Below, one piece after another: positions 44,934-54,600 of a DNA stretch of 64,000 nt. Numbering within the stretch: the first letter of the stretch is position 1; every line of letters begins with the position of its first letter. Under the pieces are notes generated by a model that saw only the letters and a list, made by a program, of their open reading frames with translations, was not told where the DNA came from and did not search any database. This stretch comes from RDXT01 sp033765305 (GTDB lineage Bacteria; Bacteroidota; Bacteroidia; J057): the NCBI GenBank assembly GCA_033765305.1, contig JANRID010000065.1, positions 1 to 64,000 of the forward strand. Direction: 5' to 3'. A program made the position numbers and the translations under genes.

Positions 44934-46598
44934 ATGGCATCTTTGAATCCGCGCAGCGGTACGCTGGGCCGGAGGCTTGCCGCCCATCTGCTCCGCAGAG
45001 CGACCTTCGGCGCTTCCCGTGCCGAGATCGAGGCCTTCGCCGCGCTGACCGCAGACCAGGCGGTATCGCAGCTGATGAATTTCCCGCCCTTGCCTGATCA
45101 TCCGGCTGATCCGCAGACCGGCATGACCTGGGTAATCGCCGGGCGCAATGCCGCCAACTCCAGCAACCAGGATCTCAAGCAGATCGTCAATGCCTGGTGG
45201 CTGTACCATGTGATGAAGCCCGGCCAGCCGCTGAGCATTTCGCACAAGCTGACCTTCTTCCTGCACACCAGCTTCGTAACGAGCCTGGATGTCATCGACT
45301 TCAGCGAAAACCACTATTACACCCTCCGCCTGCTGATGCTCTATGCCGAGCGCAGCTACAAGGAGCTGGCCCTGAAGATCTGCCTGGACAACGGGATGAA
45401 CGACTTTCTCGACATCGGCGACAGCGAGAAGATGGCGCCCAACGAGAACTTTGTCCGCGAGTTTCTGGAGCTTTTCACCATCGGCAAAGGCCCCGGCGCG
45501 GGTCCGGGCGATTACACCACGTTTACCGAGCAGGATGTGGTGGAAGGTGCCCGCCTGATGACCGGCTTCCGCCGTAACGACGACTGGGACGATCCGGCGG
45601 GCTGGGACCCGGATACCGGCCTGCCCCGCGCCACGCCCGACCCCGGGCGGCACGACGAAACGGATAAGCTCTTCTCGCCCCGCTTTCAGAATCAGGTGAT
45701 TACGGGCAGGGCCGATGCGATCGGCATGATGCAGGAGATCCAGGACTTCGTGGACATGATCTTTGCCCAGGAGGCTACCGCCCGGCAGATTGTGCGCCGC
45801 CTGTACCGCTTCTTCGTGCGCTACGACATCGTGCAGGAGGTAGAAGACGACATCATCGGCCCCCTGGCCAACACGCTCATGGGCAACGGCTATATGATCC
45901 AGCCGGTGCTGGCCACGCTGCTCCAAAGCCAGCATTTCTACGACGAGGACGACAGCGCCGCCAACGACGAGATCATCGGCGCGCTGATCAAATCACCGCT
46001 GGAGCTGCAGACGCAGATGATCCGCTACTTCGGATTGCCGGTCCCGGACCCGGCGGCAGATGCCTTCGCATCCTATGTGACCTTTTTCCAGTTCGGGCTG
46101 ATGCGGCTGATGTCGGATGCCTGCTTCGACCTGTTCGAGCCGCCGGAAGTAGCGGGCTACCAGCCCATTTACCAGGCTCCGGAATACAATCGCCTGTGGA
46201 TCAGCGCCAAATCGCTTCCGTCCCGCTATGCGATGGTCGATGCGCACCTGGAGGGCCCGCCGGAGCTGGCGTTCGATGTGATGGCCTTCGTCAACGATCC
46301 GGTCAATGTGCCGCCTTTCAGCGGCTCCGACGCCTACGGGGTGCCCGGCCCGCATCCGGGGCCGCGGATCGCCTCGCATCTCGTGCAGGAACTCGTAGCC
46401 TGCCTCCTGCCCGAGGCCATCGAACCCGACCGCTTCAATTATTTCCTCAACGAAGTGCTGCTCGACACCCTCTCGCCGATCAACTGGCAGATGGAATGGG
46501 ATATGTACCTCGGCAGCGGCGACGCCACCAACGTGCGGGCCCAGATTTCGGCCCTGATCCGCGCCATTCTGCAAAGCCCTGAGTTTCAATTGGGATAA
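44934..46598 (+). CDS. DUF1800 domain-containing protein
   Basis: 554 residues. It starts HLLRRATFGAS near residue 19, the usual opening of DUF1800, and contains KLTFFLHTSFVTS, NENFVREFLELFTIGKG near 170 and the late LLQSQHFY segment. Function of the family is unknown. It is usually paired with a DUF1501 protein, and here one follows after 66 bases, so the two probably form one transcription unit. No signal peptide is evident. Confidence 0.92.
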   Translation: MASLNPRSGTLGRRLAAHLLRRATFGASRAEIEAFAALTADQAVSQLMNFPPLPDHPADPQTGMTWVIAGRNAANSSNQDLKQIVNAWWLYHVMKPGQPLSISHKLTFFLHTSFVTSLDVIDFSENHYYTLRLLMLYAERSYKELALKICLDNGMNDFLDIGDSEKMAPNENFVREFLELFTIGKGPGAGPGDYTTFTEQDVVEGARLMTGFRRNDDWDDPAGWDPDTGLPRATPDPGRHDETDKLFSPRFQNQVITGRADAIGMMQEIQDFVDMIFAQEATARQIVRRLYRFFVRYDIVQEVEDDIIGPLANTLMGNGYMIQPVLATLLQSQHFYDEDDSAANDEIIGALIKSPLELQTQMIRYFGLPVPDPAADAFASYVTFFQFGLMRLMSDACFDLFEPPEVAGYQPIYQAPEYNRLWISAKSLPSRYAMVDAHLEGPPELAFDVMAFVNDPVNVPPFSGSDAYGVPGPHPGPRIASHLVQELVACLLPEAIEPDRFNYFLNEVLLDTLSPINWQMEWDMYLGSGDATNVRAQISALIRAILQSPEFQLG

Positions 46599-46664
46599 TG
46601 TTCTATTTCCTGGCCCTGTGCCGCTTGTGCATTCCAGTTACCGACTCCTGTTAACCGAATTTCC

Positions 46665-48392
46665 ATGAGACGACGCGAGTTTCTCAAAGGCATACTGCCC
46701 ATGACCCTGGCGCCGCTGGCGCTCAACGGGATTCCGCTGCGGGTGATGGGCCGCTCCTTCCTGACCAGCTCTTTCACCTGCGACGAAATCAACGACCGTG
46801 CCCTCGTCATCATCCAGCTGCACGGCGGCAATGACGGGCTGAATACCCTGATTCCGGTCGATCAGTACGGGGTGTACCGCAACCACCGCCCGGTGATCGG
46901 CGTGCCCGCCACCGGCCTGCGCCGCTACCTCGACCTCGATACCACGCTGCCCGTCGCCGACCAGGTAGGCCTGCATCCGGACATGACCGGCATCAAGGAC
47001 CTCTACGACCGGGGAATGGTGCGCATCATCCAGCAGTGCGGCTATCCGAGCATGAACGGCTCCCATTTCCGGGGCACCGACATCTGGCTGACCGGCAAAG
47101 ACGGCGATACCATGCCCGAACATCCGGATTCCGGCTGGTGGGGCCGCTATCTCAACCACAAGTATCCCAATTATCCCAACGAATACCCCAATCCGGCCAT
47201 GCAGGACCCGCCCGGGTTGGAGTTCGGCAGCCACATCATCTCGCTGGGCTTCCACCGGCAGGTGGGTATTCCGATGGGCCTGACGCTCAGCAACGACCCG
47301 TCGGATTTCCATACCTTCGTATCGGGGGTGGGCGGCGCCCTGCCAGGGTCCTTTCCAGCCTCCGAGTACGGCGACGAACTCCGCTACATCGTCGAGGTGG
47401 AGCGCAGCACCAACGTGTACGCGCAGCGGCTCTCCACCCTGTTCAACGCAGGCACGAATGCGGTCGGCATCACCTATCCGGAGACCTACCACACCACGGC
47501 CGGCAGCCATTACTACAACCAGCTCTCACCGCAGCTGCGCACGGTGGCCCGCCTGCTCTCCGGCGGCAGCAAGACCAAAATCTTCCTCGTCCGCATGGGC
47601 GGCTTTGATACCCATGCCAATCAGGGCATCCCGGACAAGCCCTCCTTCGGCGGGCATGGCGCGCTGCTCTACCACCTGTCGGAGGCGGTGCGCGCCTTCC
47701 AGAACGATCTGGAGGCCCAGGGCCTGGCCGACCGCGTGCTCACGGTGACCTTTTCCGAGTTCGGGCGGCAGGTCGGAGAAAACGGCACCTTCGGCACGGA
47801 TCACGGCGCTGCAGCACCCATGCTGGTGTTCGGAAGGGGCGTCCGGCCCGGCATTTCCGGCACCAACCCCAACCTGAGCAATCTGAACAACAACAACATC
47901 GTCGGCTATCAGCATGATTACCGGCGCGTGTTCACGACGATTCTCCAGGATTGGCTCGGCGCCAACAACGGCACCCTCGACGAAGTGGAGTTCTATCCCT
48001 TCAGCGGCCAGAAGCTGCCCCTGATTCACGATGCATACACGGATGCATCGGGCAATACGGTCAATTACATCGCCGACACGGCCTGCGATCCGACGCCGGA
48101 GCTGCCGGCGCTCAAGATCGAGACGGGGCTCGACGCGGCGGCGGTATCCCTGTACCCCAATCCGGCTTCCGATGCGGTGACTGTTTCCGTGAAATGGGAC
48201 CGCCTCCAGCCTGCCACCCTCTGCATCCTCGACCTCCAGGGCCGCATCGTGCGGGCGGAGGAAGTGCGGCTGTACGGCGGCGAAAATACCCATCAGATCG
48301 ATCTCAGCGGCATCAGCAGCGGGCAGTACGTCGTGCAGCTGCACCCGCGCGGCGGCGGCGCCCTGCGCTCGCAGAAGCTGCTGGTCCGCTGA
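46665..48392 (+). CDS. DUF1501 domain protein with Tat-type signal and T9SS type A domain
   Basis: 575 residues. The N-terminus MRRREFLKGILPMTLAPLALNG carries a twin-arginine motif (RREFLK). The DUF1501 (sulfatase-like fold) domain follows, with IQLHGGNDGLNTLIP near 47, RMGGFDTHANQG near 310, TFSEFGRQVGENGTFGTDHGAAAPMLVFG near 363 and HDYRRVFTTILQDWLG near 417. A T9SS type A domain begins VSLYPNPASD near 495. DUF1501 resembles alkaline-phosphatase-superfamily enzymes, but the reaction is unknown. Export by Tat, then surface delivery by type IX, is implied. Confidence 0.9.
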   Translation: MRRREFLKGILPMTLAPLALNGIPLRVMGRSFLTSSFTCDEINDRALVIIQLHGGNDGLNTLIPVDQYGVYRNHRPVIGVPATGLRRYLDLDTTLPVADQVGLHPDMTGIKDLYDRGMVRIIQQCGYPSMNGSHFRGTDIWLTGKDGDTMPEHPDSGWWGRYLNHKYPNYPNEYPNPAMQDPPGLEFGSHIISLGFHRQVGIPMGLTLSNDPSDFHTFVSGVGGALPGSFPASEYGDELRYIVEVERSTNVYAQRLSTLFNAGTNAVGITYPETYHTTAGSHYYNQLSPQLRTVARLLSGGSKTKIFLVRMGGFDTHANQGIPDKPSFGGHGALLYHLSEAVRAFQNDLEAQGLADRVLTVTFSEFGRQVGENGTFGTDHGAAAPMLVFGRGVRPGISGTNPNLSNLNNNNIVGYQHDYRRVFTTILQDWLGANNGTLDEVEFYPFSGQKLPLIHDAYTDASGNTVNYIADTACDPTPELPALKIETGLDAAAVSLYPNPASDAVTVSVKWDRLQPATLCILDLQGRIVRAEEVRLYGGENTHQIDLSGISSGQYVVQLHPRGGGALRSQKLLVR

Positions 48393-48438
48393 ATATCCAA
48401 ACCCAGGCTAATACCAAGTGCTTTTCCCGTCCTGTTGG

Positions 48439-48469
48439 GCGCAGTTCCGAAAGGAGCTGCGCTTTTTTT
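48439..48469 (+). terminator. rho-independent terminator after the DUF1501 gene
   Basis: GCGCAGTTCC (48439-48448), loop GAAA, GGAGCTGCGC (48453-48462, one G-T pair), then seven T (48463-48469). Confidence 0.92.
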
Positions 48470-48498
48470 CGGCAGGCACAGGACTGCCGGAAAACAGA

Positions 48499-48531
48499 CA
48501 GGGCGCTGCCGGCCTCAGCCGCAGCGCCCTG
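48499..48531 (-). terminator. rho-independent terminator of the PpiD-like gene
   Basis: Perfect 11-base arms (48499-48509 and 48521-48531) over an 11-base loop; the minus strand runs on into TTTT. It lies 22 bases beyond the stop of the foldase. Confidence 0.8.
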
Positions 48532-48553
48532 CCTCAGATTGTAGGGATCCGGA

Positions 48554-50665
48554 TCAGCGGTATCCGTAGCTCATGGCTTCGGCCTTCGCGCGGTTGTCTT
48601 CCACGTCGCCGATCTCTTCGAGCGCGGGGGTGATTTTGGAGCCAAGGATGCCCTGCATGGTGCTGGTCATCGAAGACTTGAGCGTGGCGACTGCTTCCGG
48701 CGCAGGTTCGGATGCTTCCGTAACCGAGCTGACCTGGATGACATACACGCCGTTGAGGCCTTTGATGGGCTTGCTCGTCACGCCCTGGCCCAGGCCGAAT
48801 ACCCGTCCGATGAGGAACTTGTCCGCCCCGATGCCGGGGATGGAGGGACTCTCGAAGGTCACGTTTTGGGCGGTGTTGACGAAGGCGCCGGGGCCATAGG
48901 CGCTGCTCATGGCGTTGAGATCGCCGGAGAGGCCGGAGAGCTTGCTCAGAATCAGCTCGGCTTTTTTCTCGTTGAGCAGTTTGACCTCCACCTGCTCGCG
49001 CGCGTCTTCGGGGCTGGGCAGGCCTTCCGGCTGCTGCTTGACCACCTGGGCCACGACATAGTCGGTGCCGATATTGAAGACCTTGGAGATTTCCTTTTCG
49101 TCGGAGTTGATGGCCCAGAGCACCAGCTCGCGGCCTCCCTGGAGGCCGGTTACCGTGCGGGACTTGGCCGTGACGGGCGGCGTGGTTTCGAAGACATTGA
49201 GGCCGGGCATATTCATCTGCTCGGCGGCGAGGTTGATATCCTTGGTCTGCATCAGCTTGTCTACGAAGAGGTTGGCAAGCCCGTAGATGCTGTCGCGGGT
49301 CGAGGAGGAATAGGAGATCTCCTGTTCCACTTCCGCCACATCGAAGGTGAGGGAGGTTTTGTCGATGACGCGGATGATGTGATAGCCGCCGGGGCCGCGC
49401 ACGGGGCCGACCACGCTGCCGGCGGAGGCGTTTTCGACTGCCTTATCGAAGGCCGTTCCGAAGGTGCCCTTGCGGTACCAGCCCAGCACCCCGCCCTTGC
49501 TGCGGGTGTTGAAGTCGTCGGAGTTGTCGAGGGCCAGCTGGGCAAAGTCGCCGCCGCGGGCCTGTGCGGCCAGCGAGCCGGCCTTGGTTTTGGCTGTCGC
49601 AGAGTCAGCTCCGAAGGGGATCAGAATATGGGCCACCTTGGCAGCTGCTTCGGACGCAGGCTGCGTGCCGACGAGCTTGAAGAGCTTGAAGGTGCCGCGG
49701 TCGAGGACCGGGCCGATGACGCTTTTCTCCGAAGCCCGCACGATGCTGTCGCGCACGCCTTCCGGCAGCTCGAAGATCTGGCGGAAGCTTTTGCTGTACG
49801 GCGTAGAGGATTTGTTGCTCGTATAGATGGAATCGTTCTGCGCAGCGGCGAAGGAAGCCCGGAGCTTCTGAACGTTGCCGAAGGTCTTGGCCGTGTCGCC
49901 GGCATCGGGGCGGAGGGAGAATTTGACGAAGCGGACGGTGGTCTGCGCATCCTGCTTGAATTCGTCCTCGTGTTCGCGGAGGTAGCGGCGGATGTCGTCG
50001 TCGGAGACTTTTACGAGCGAATCGGCAATCTGGCTGTAGTTGACAGCCAGATAGGTGATGGAGGCGCTGCGCGACTGGTCGGCGCTGCGGCGGCGTGCGG
50101 CAGCATCGGAGGCCGTGAAGGCAGCCTGAATCATGCCCAGGTACCGGCGCTGTGCGCGGTCGCGGGCGACGTATTCCTCGAATTCGCGGAATTCTTTGCG
50201 GCTTTCCTCATTTTCCTGCGCCATTTCCAGGTAGCGCTTCACCGTTTCCGGGTCGAAGGGGCGGCCTTGCTGCTCAAAAAGCGGCTGGAAATACTGGCGG
50301 ACGGCGGGCGAAATATTCGTGCCGGTAAACATATCGTAGAGCTCCTCGGGGGAAATCTCGATGCCGGCCTTCTTGAACTCCTGGTCCAGAATGACTTCCT
50401 GCACCATCTGGGTCCACACGTCATCGCGGATCTGGCCTTCCATTGCCTCATTCAGGCCGGGGCTGCGCTGGAGGGCCAGGCTGGTGCGCTCCTGATATTC
50501 CTGAAAAGGAATCGGCCGGCCAGCGACCGTGCCCGCTTCCGGCGGCCCGCCGAAGATATTGTTCAGACCCGACAGGAAGTCGGTGAGGATGAATCCCATC
50601 AGGGCGATGAAAATCACGATGGCGATCAGGCCGATATTATTGCGGATCCTGCTCAGTACCGACAT
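48554..50665 (-). CDS. membrane-anchored periplasmic peptidyl-prolyl isomerase, PpiD/SurA-like
   Basis: 703 residues from ATG 50665 (MSVLSRIRNNIGLIAIVIF...), preferred because the single membrane helix (about 10-32) then starts correctly. A SurA-type N-terminal chaperone domain covers ~35-270. A PpiC/parvulin rotamase domain lies around 350-460 (VAHILIPFG, GGDFAQLALDNSDD, RSKGGVLGWYRKG, VRGPGGYHIIRV). A second, degenerate parvulin-like region follows. It likely folds outer-membrane and exported proteins at the inner-membrane face of the periplasm. Length matches the Bacteroidota family. Confidence 0.92.
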   Translation of the reverse strand: MSVLSRIRNNIGLIAIVIFIALMGFILTDFLSGLNNIFGGPPEAGTVAGRPIPFQEYQERTSLALQRSPGLNEAMEGQIRDDVWTQMVQEVILDQEFKKAGIEISPEELYDMFTGTNISPAVRQYFQPLFEQQGRPFDPETVKRYLEMAQENEESRKEFREFEEYVARDRAQRRYLGMIQAAFTASDAAARRRSADQSRSASITYLAVNYSQIADSLVKVSDDDIRRYLREHEDEFKQDAQTTVRFVKFSLRPDAGDTAKTFGNVQKLRASFAAAQNDSIYTSNKSSTPYSKSFRQIFELPEGVRDSIVRASEKSVIGPVLDRGTFKLFKLVGTQPASEAAAKVAHILIPFGADSATAKTKAGSLAAQARGGDFAQLALDNSDDFNTRSKGGVLGWYRKGTFGTAFDKAVENASAGSVVGPVRGPGGYHIIRVIDKTSLTFDVAEVEQEISYSSSTRDSIYGLANLFVDKLMQTKDINLAAEQMNMPGLNVFETTPPVTAKSRTVTGLQGGRELVLWAINSDEKEISKVFNIGTDYVVAQVVKQQPEGLPSPEDAREQVEVKLLNEKKAELILSKLSGLSGDLNAMSSAYGPGAFVNTAQNVTFESPSIPGIGADKFLIGRVFGLGQGVTSKPIKGLNGVYVIQVSSVTEASEPAPEAVATLKSSMTSTMQGILGSKITPALEEIGDVEDNRAKAEAMSYGYR

Positions 50666-50788
50666 AGCAGCGGTGTAGGTTAAAGGTGCGTCACGAAAAA
50701 CGAAGCGCAAATTACGTGCATTCCGGTTGAAATTCAAATGCCTGCATGCAGGGATTCCAGACAAAGTGGCAGACACCGGCGGCAGTGC

Positions 50789-51670
50789 TCAGCCGGGCAT
50801 CGCCGCCAGCCGCTCCATCAGCCGCATGGCATCCTCCTCGGCGGTAAATCCCAGCTCGCGGGCTGCTTTGCTGCTGTCGTATACCCGGTCGATCCGGGCC
50901 GGCAGGGTCCAGCCCTGCGCCTCGAACGCGGCCGCATACGCCGGATGCCGCAGCCGGATGACGGCAGGCGCGTCGTGAAACAAGGCACCGAGGTCCTCCG
51001 GCATACATGGGGACGTTGCTGCCAGGTTATATACTTCAAACGTGCGGAACGTATGGTCCAGCGCCATCAGATGGGCGCGGGCACCGTCCGAGGTGCCGAT
51101 GCCCCGGTACAGCCGGTGAAAGGCTTGTACCTGCGGCGCCTCCGGCAGAAAGCGGCCGATGCGCAGCACCACGGTTTCCAGGCCGTCCTGCTCCATCGCA
51201 TTCCGGCACAGGTGCTCCGCTGCCGCTTTGGTGATGTCGTAGATGTCGCGGGGCACAGGCGTCAGGGCTTCGGAGACCCAGACCGCCCGTTCCGGGTGGG
51301 CCATGGCGTGGCCGTAGAGCGACGTGGTGCTCGTATACACCAGCTTGGGCACGCCCGCAGCGGCGCAGCCTTCGAGGAGGCTGAGGGTGCCGAGCAGGTT
51401 GGTGCGGATGAATGCCTCGCGGGAATAGCCCTGCTCCATGTGCCGCCCGTGCAGGGCTGCGGTATGAATCACCGCATCGATGCCTTCCAGCGCCTGCTGC
51501 ACCTGCCTGCGGTCCCGCAGATCGGCGATCAGATCGGTGGTTTCGGCGGCAGCCAGATCCAGCCCGCAGGGCGCATCGCCGCGGGCGCGCAGCTGGCGCA
51601 CGATTTCACTTCCGAGCTGGCCGGAGGAGCCGGTGACCAGCACCCGTTTCACGCGGTCTGGCATGTGCAT
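50789..51670 (-). CDS. NAD-dependent epimerase/dehydratase family protein
   Basis: 293 residues (ATG 51664 would also serve). Extended SDR features: VLVTGSSGQLGSEIVRQL near 10-27, DLRD, VIHTAALHG, the catalytic Ser-Thr pair in YTSTTSLYG and YxxxK in IYDITKAAAEHL near 144. Such enzymes act on nucleotide sugars or related alcohols; substrate unknown. The stop of metH is three bases before its start, so the two are cotranscribed, though no metabolic link is obvious. Confidence 0.88.
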   Translation of the reverse strand: MHMPDRVKRVLVTGSSGQLGSEIVRQLRARGDAPCGLDLAAAETTDLIADLRDRRQVQQALEGIDAVIHTAALHGRHMEQGYSREAFIRTNLLGTLSLLEGCAAAGVPKLVYTSTTSLYGHAMAHPERAVWVSEALTPVPRDIYDITKAAAEHLCRNAMEQDGLETVVLRIGRFLPEAPQVQAFHRLYRGIGTSDGARAHLMALDHTFRTFEVYNLAATSPCMPEDLGALFHDAPAVIRLRHPAYAAAFEAQGWTLPARIDRVYDSSKAARELGFTAEEDAMRLMERLAAMPG

Positions 51671-51673
51671 ACG

Positions 51674-54600
51674 TTATTCAAGCAGCACCGGGGCGAGCCA
51701 GCGCTCGATTTCGGCAAGCGGCATGCCCTTGCGGGCAGCATAATCAGCGGCCTGCTCGCGGCTGATGCTGCCCAGGCCAAAGTACCGCGCCTCCGGATGG
51801 GCCAGATAGAGCCCGCTCACCGATGCCGCCGGATGCATGGCCAGGCTTTCTGTGAGCGTCATGCCGGTATGCCGCTCCACCTCCAGCAGCTTCCAGATGG
51901 TCAGCTTTTCGGTGTGGTCCGGCTGCGCGGGGTAGCCGGGCGCCGGGCGGATGCCCTGGTAGGCTTCGCGGATCAGGGCATCATTGCTCAGCTGCTCCTC
52001 GGGGGCGTAGCCCCAGAACTCGCGCCGCACGCGCTGATGCAGGCGCTCGGCGAAGGCTTCCGCCAGCCGGTCTGCGAGGGCCTTGAGCAGGATGGCGCTG
52101 TAGTCGTCGTGCGCTGCCTCGAAGCGCGCTACATGCGCCTCGATGCCGATGCCCGCCGTCACGGCGAAGGCGCCGATGTGATCGGGCAGCCCGCTGGCTG
52201 CCGGCGCGACAAAGTCGCTGATGCACAGGCAGGGAACGCCGGGCTTTTCGGGCTGCTGGCGCAGCCCGTGGAAGGTGGCGATCCGGGCCTGCCGGGCCTC
52301 GTCAGCAAAGACGGCAATGTCGTCGGTGCCGTCGGCCTGCGCGGGAAACAGCCCGATGACGCCGCGGGCGGTCAGCCAGCGCTCCGCAATCAGCTGATCG
52401 AGCATGCGCTGCGCGTCGCCAAAGAGCTTGCGCGCCTCCTCGCCCTTGCGCAGATCGTCGAAGATGCGGGGATACACGCCATTGAGCTCCCAGGTATAGA
52501 AAAACGGCGTCCAGTCGATGTAGCTGCGCAGCTCGGCCAGGTCATAGGCGTCGAATACGGTGATGCCGGGCTTCAATGGCGCCGGCGCTGTCCCTTGGCT
52601 CCAGTCGGGCTGGAAGCGGGCGGCGCGGGCCTCGGGCAGGCTGATCACCTGCTTGCTGCGCCGGCGGGCCAGGTGGCCTTCGCGCATTTGGCGGTATTCC
52701 TCGCGGACCGTTGCGGCGTATTGGCCGCGCTGGGCCTCGTCGGGGTGGATCAGCTGGTTGGCTGCGGGCACCGCACGGGAAGCATCCAGCACATGCACCA
52801 CCGGCCCGGAGTATTCCGGGGCGATCTTGACGGCAGTGTGGATGCGGGAGGTGGTCGCGCCGCCGATCAGAAGCGGCTGGCGCATGCCCCGGCGCTCCAT
52901 TTCGCGCGCCACATAGACCATTTCATCCAGCGAAGGGGTGATCAGGCCGCTGAGGCCGATCAGATCCGCGCCGATTTCCGCTGCGGTATCGAGGATTTTG
53001 TCCATCGGCACCATGACCCCCAGGTCCACAACTTCGTAGTTGTTGCAGGACATCACGACGCCGACGATATTCTTGCCGATATCGTGCACGTCGCCTTTGA
53101 CGGTGGCCAGCAGGATTTTGCCGGCGGAGCTGCCGGCGGCAGATGCGGACGATTCCATGTACGGCAGCAGGCAGGCGACCGCGCGTTTCATCACCCGTGC
53201 ACTTTTGACCACCTGCGGCAGAAACATTTTGCCTGCCCCGAAGAGATCGCCCACCACATTCATTCCGTCCATCAGCGGCCCCTCGATCACCTGGAGCGGC
53301 GCCTCGCACTGCAGGCGGGCTTCTTCGGTATCCGCTTCGATGTAGTCTGTAATGCCGTTGATCAGCGCATGCTGGAGACGCTCGTTCACGGGTCTTTCGC
53401 GCCATTCGAGGGTGGCGGCGATTTTTTTTCCGCCCTGCTTTACCTGTTCGGCAAACTCCAGCAGGCGCTCGGTCGCATCGGGGCGGCGGTTCAGCACCAC
53501 ATCCTCCGCATATTCGCGCAGTTCCGGCTCGATTTCCTCGTACACCGGCAGGGCGCCTGCGTTCACGATGCCCATATCCATCCCGGCGCGGATGGCGTGG
53601 TAGAGAAATACGGCGTGAATGGCTTCGCGGACCGCGTCATTGCCCCGGAAGGAGAAGGAGACGTTGCTCACCCCGCCGCTGACGAGGGCATGGGGCAGGT
53701 GGGCTTTGATCCAGCGTGTGGCCTCGATGAAGTCCACCGCGTAGCTGTTGTGCGCTTCGATCCCGGTGGCGATGGCGAAAATATTGGGATCGAAGATGAT
53801 GTCCCAGGGCTTGAAGCCGATTTCCTCGGTGAGGATCCGGTAGGCGCGGGCGCAGATTTCGGTTTTCCGTTCGAAGGTATCTGCCTGGCCCTGTTCGTCG
53901 AAAGCCATGACAATGACCGCTGCGCCGTAGCGGCGCACGAGGCGGGCCTGGTGCTTGAATGCGGCTTCTCCTTCTTTGAGGGAAATAGAATTGACGACCG
54001 ACTTGCCCTGCGCGCATTTGAGCCCGGCTTCGATTACCTCCCATTTCGAAGAATCGATCATGAGGGGAATGCGGGCAATATCGGGCTCGGCGGCGAGCAG
54101 GTTGAGGAAGCGGACCATGGCGCCTTTCGAGTCCAGCATGCCCTCGTCCATGTTGACATCCAGGATCTGCGCGCCGTTTTCCACCTGCTGGCGGGCTACG
54201 GAGAGGGCTTCGTCGTAGTTGCCCTGGAGAATCAGCTTGGCAAAGCGGCGGGAGCCGGTGACATTGGTGCGTTCGCCGACATTGACGAAGTTGGCGCCGG
54301 GGAAAATCACCAGCGGCTCCAGGCCGGAAAATGCGGGATATTCCTGGGGTTCAGGGCGTTTGCGGGGCGGAAATTCGGCTGCGATGGCCGCTATTTCCCG
54401 GATATGGGCCGGTGTCGTGCCGCAGCATCCGCCGACGATGTTGACGATGCCTTCGGCCAGAAACTCGCGCAGGAGGGCCTGCATTTCGAGGGCAGTCTGG
54501 TCGTACTGGCCGAATTCATTCGGCAGGCCTGCATTCGGATAGGCGCTGACAAAGCGCGGGGTAATGCGCGAGAGGTCCGTGATATACTGGCGGAGCTGCT

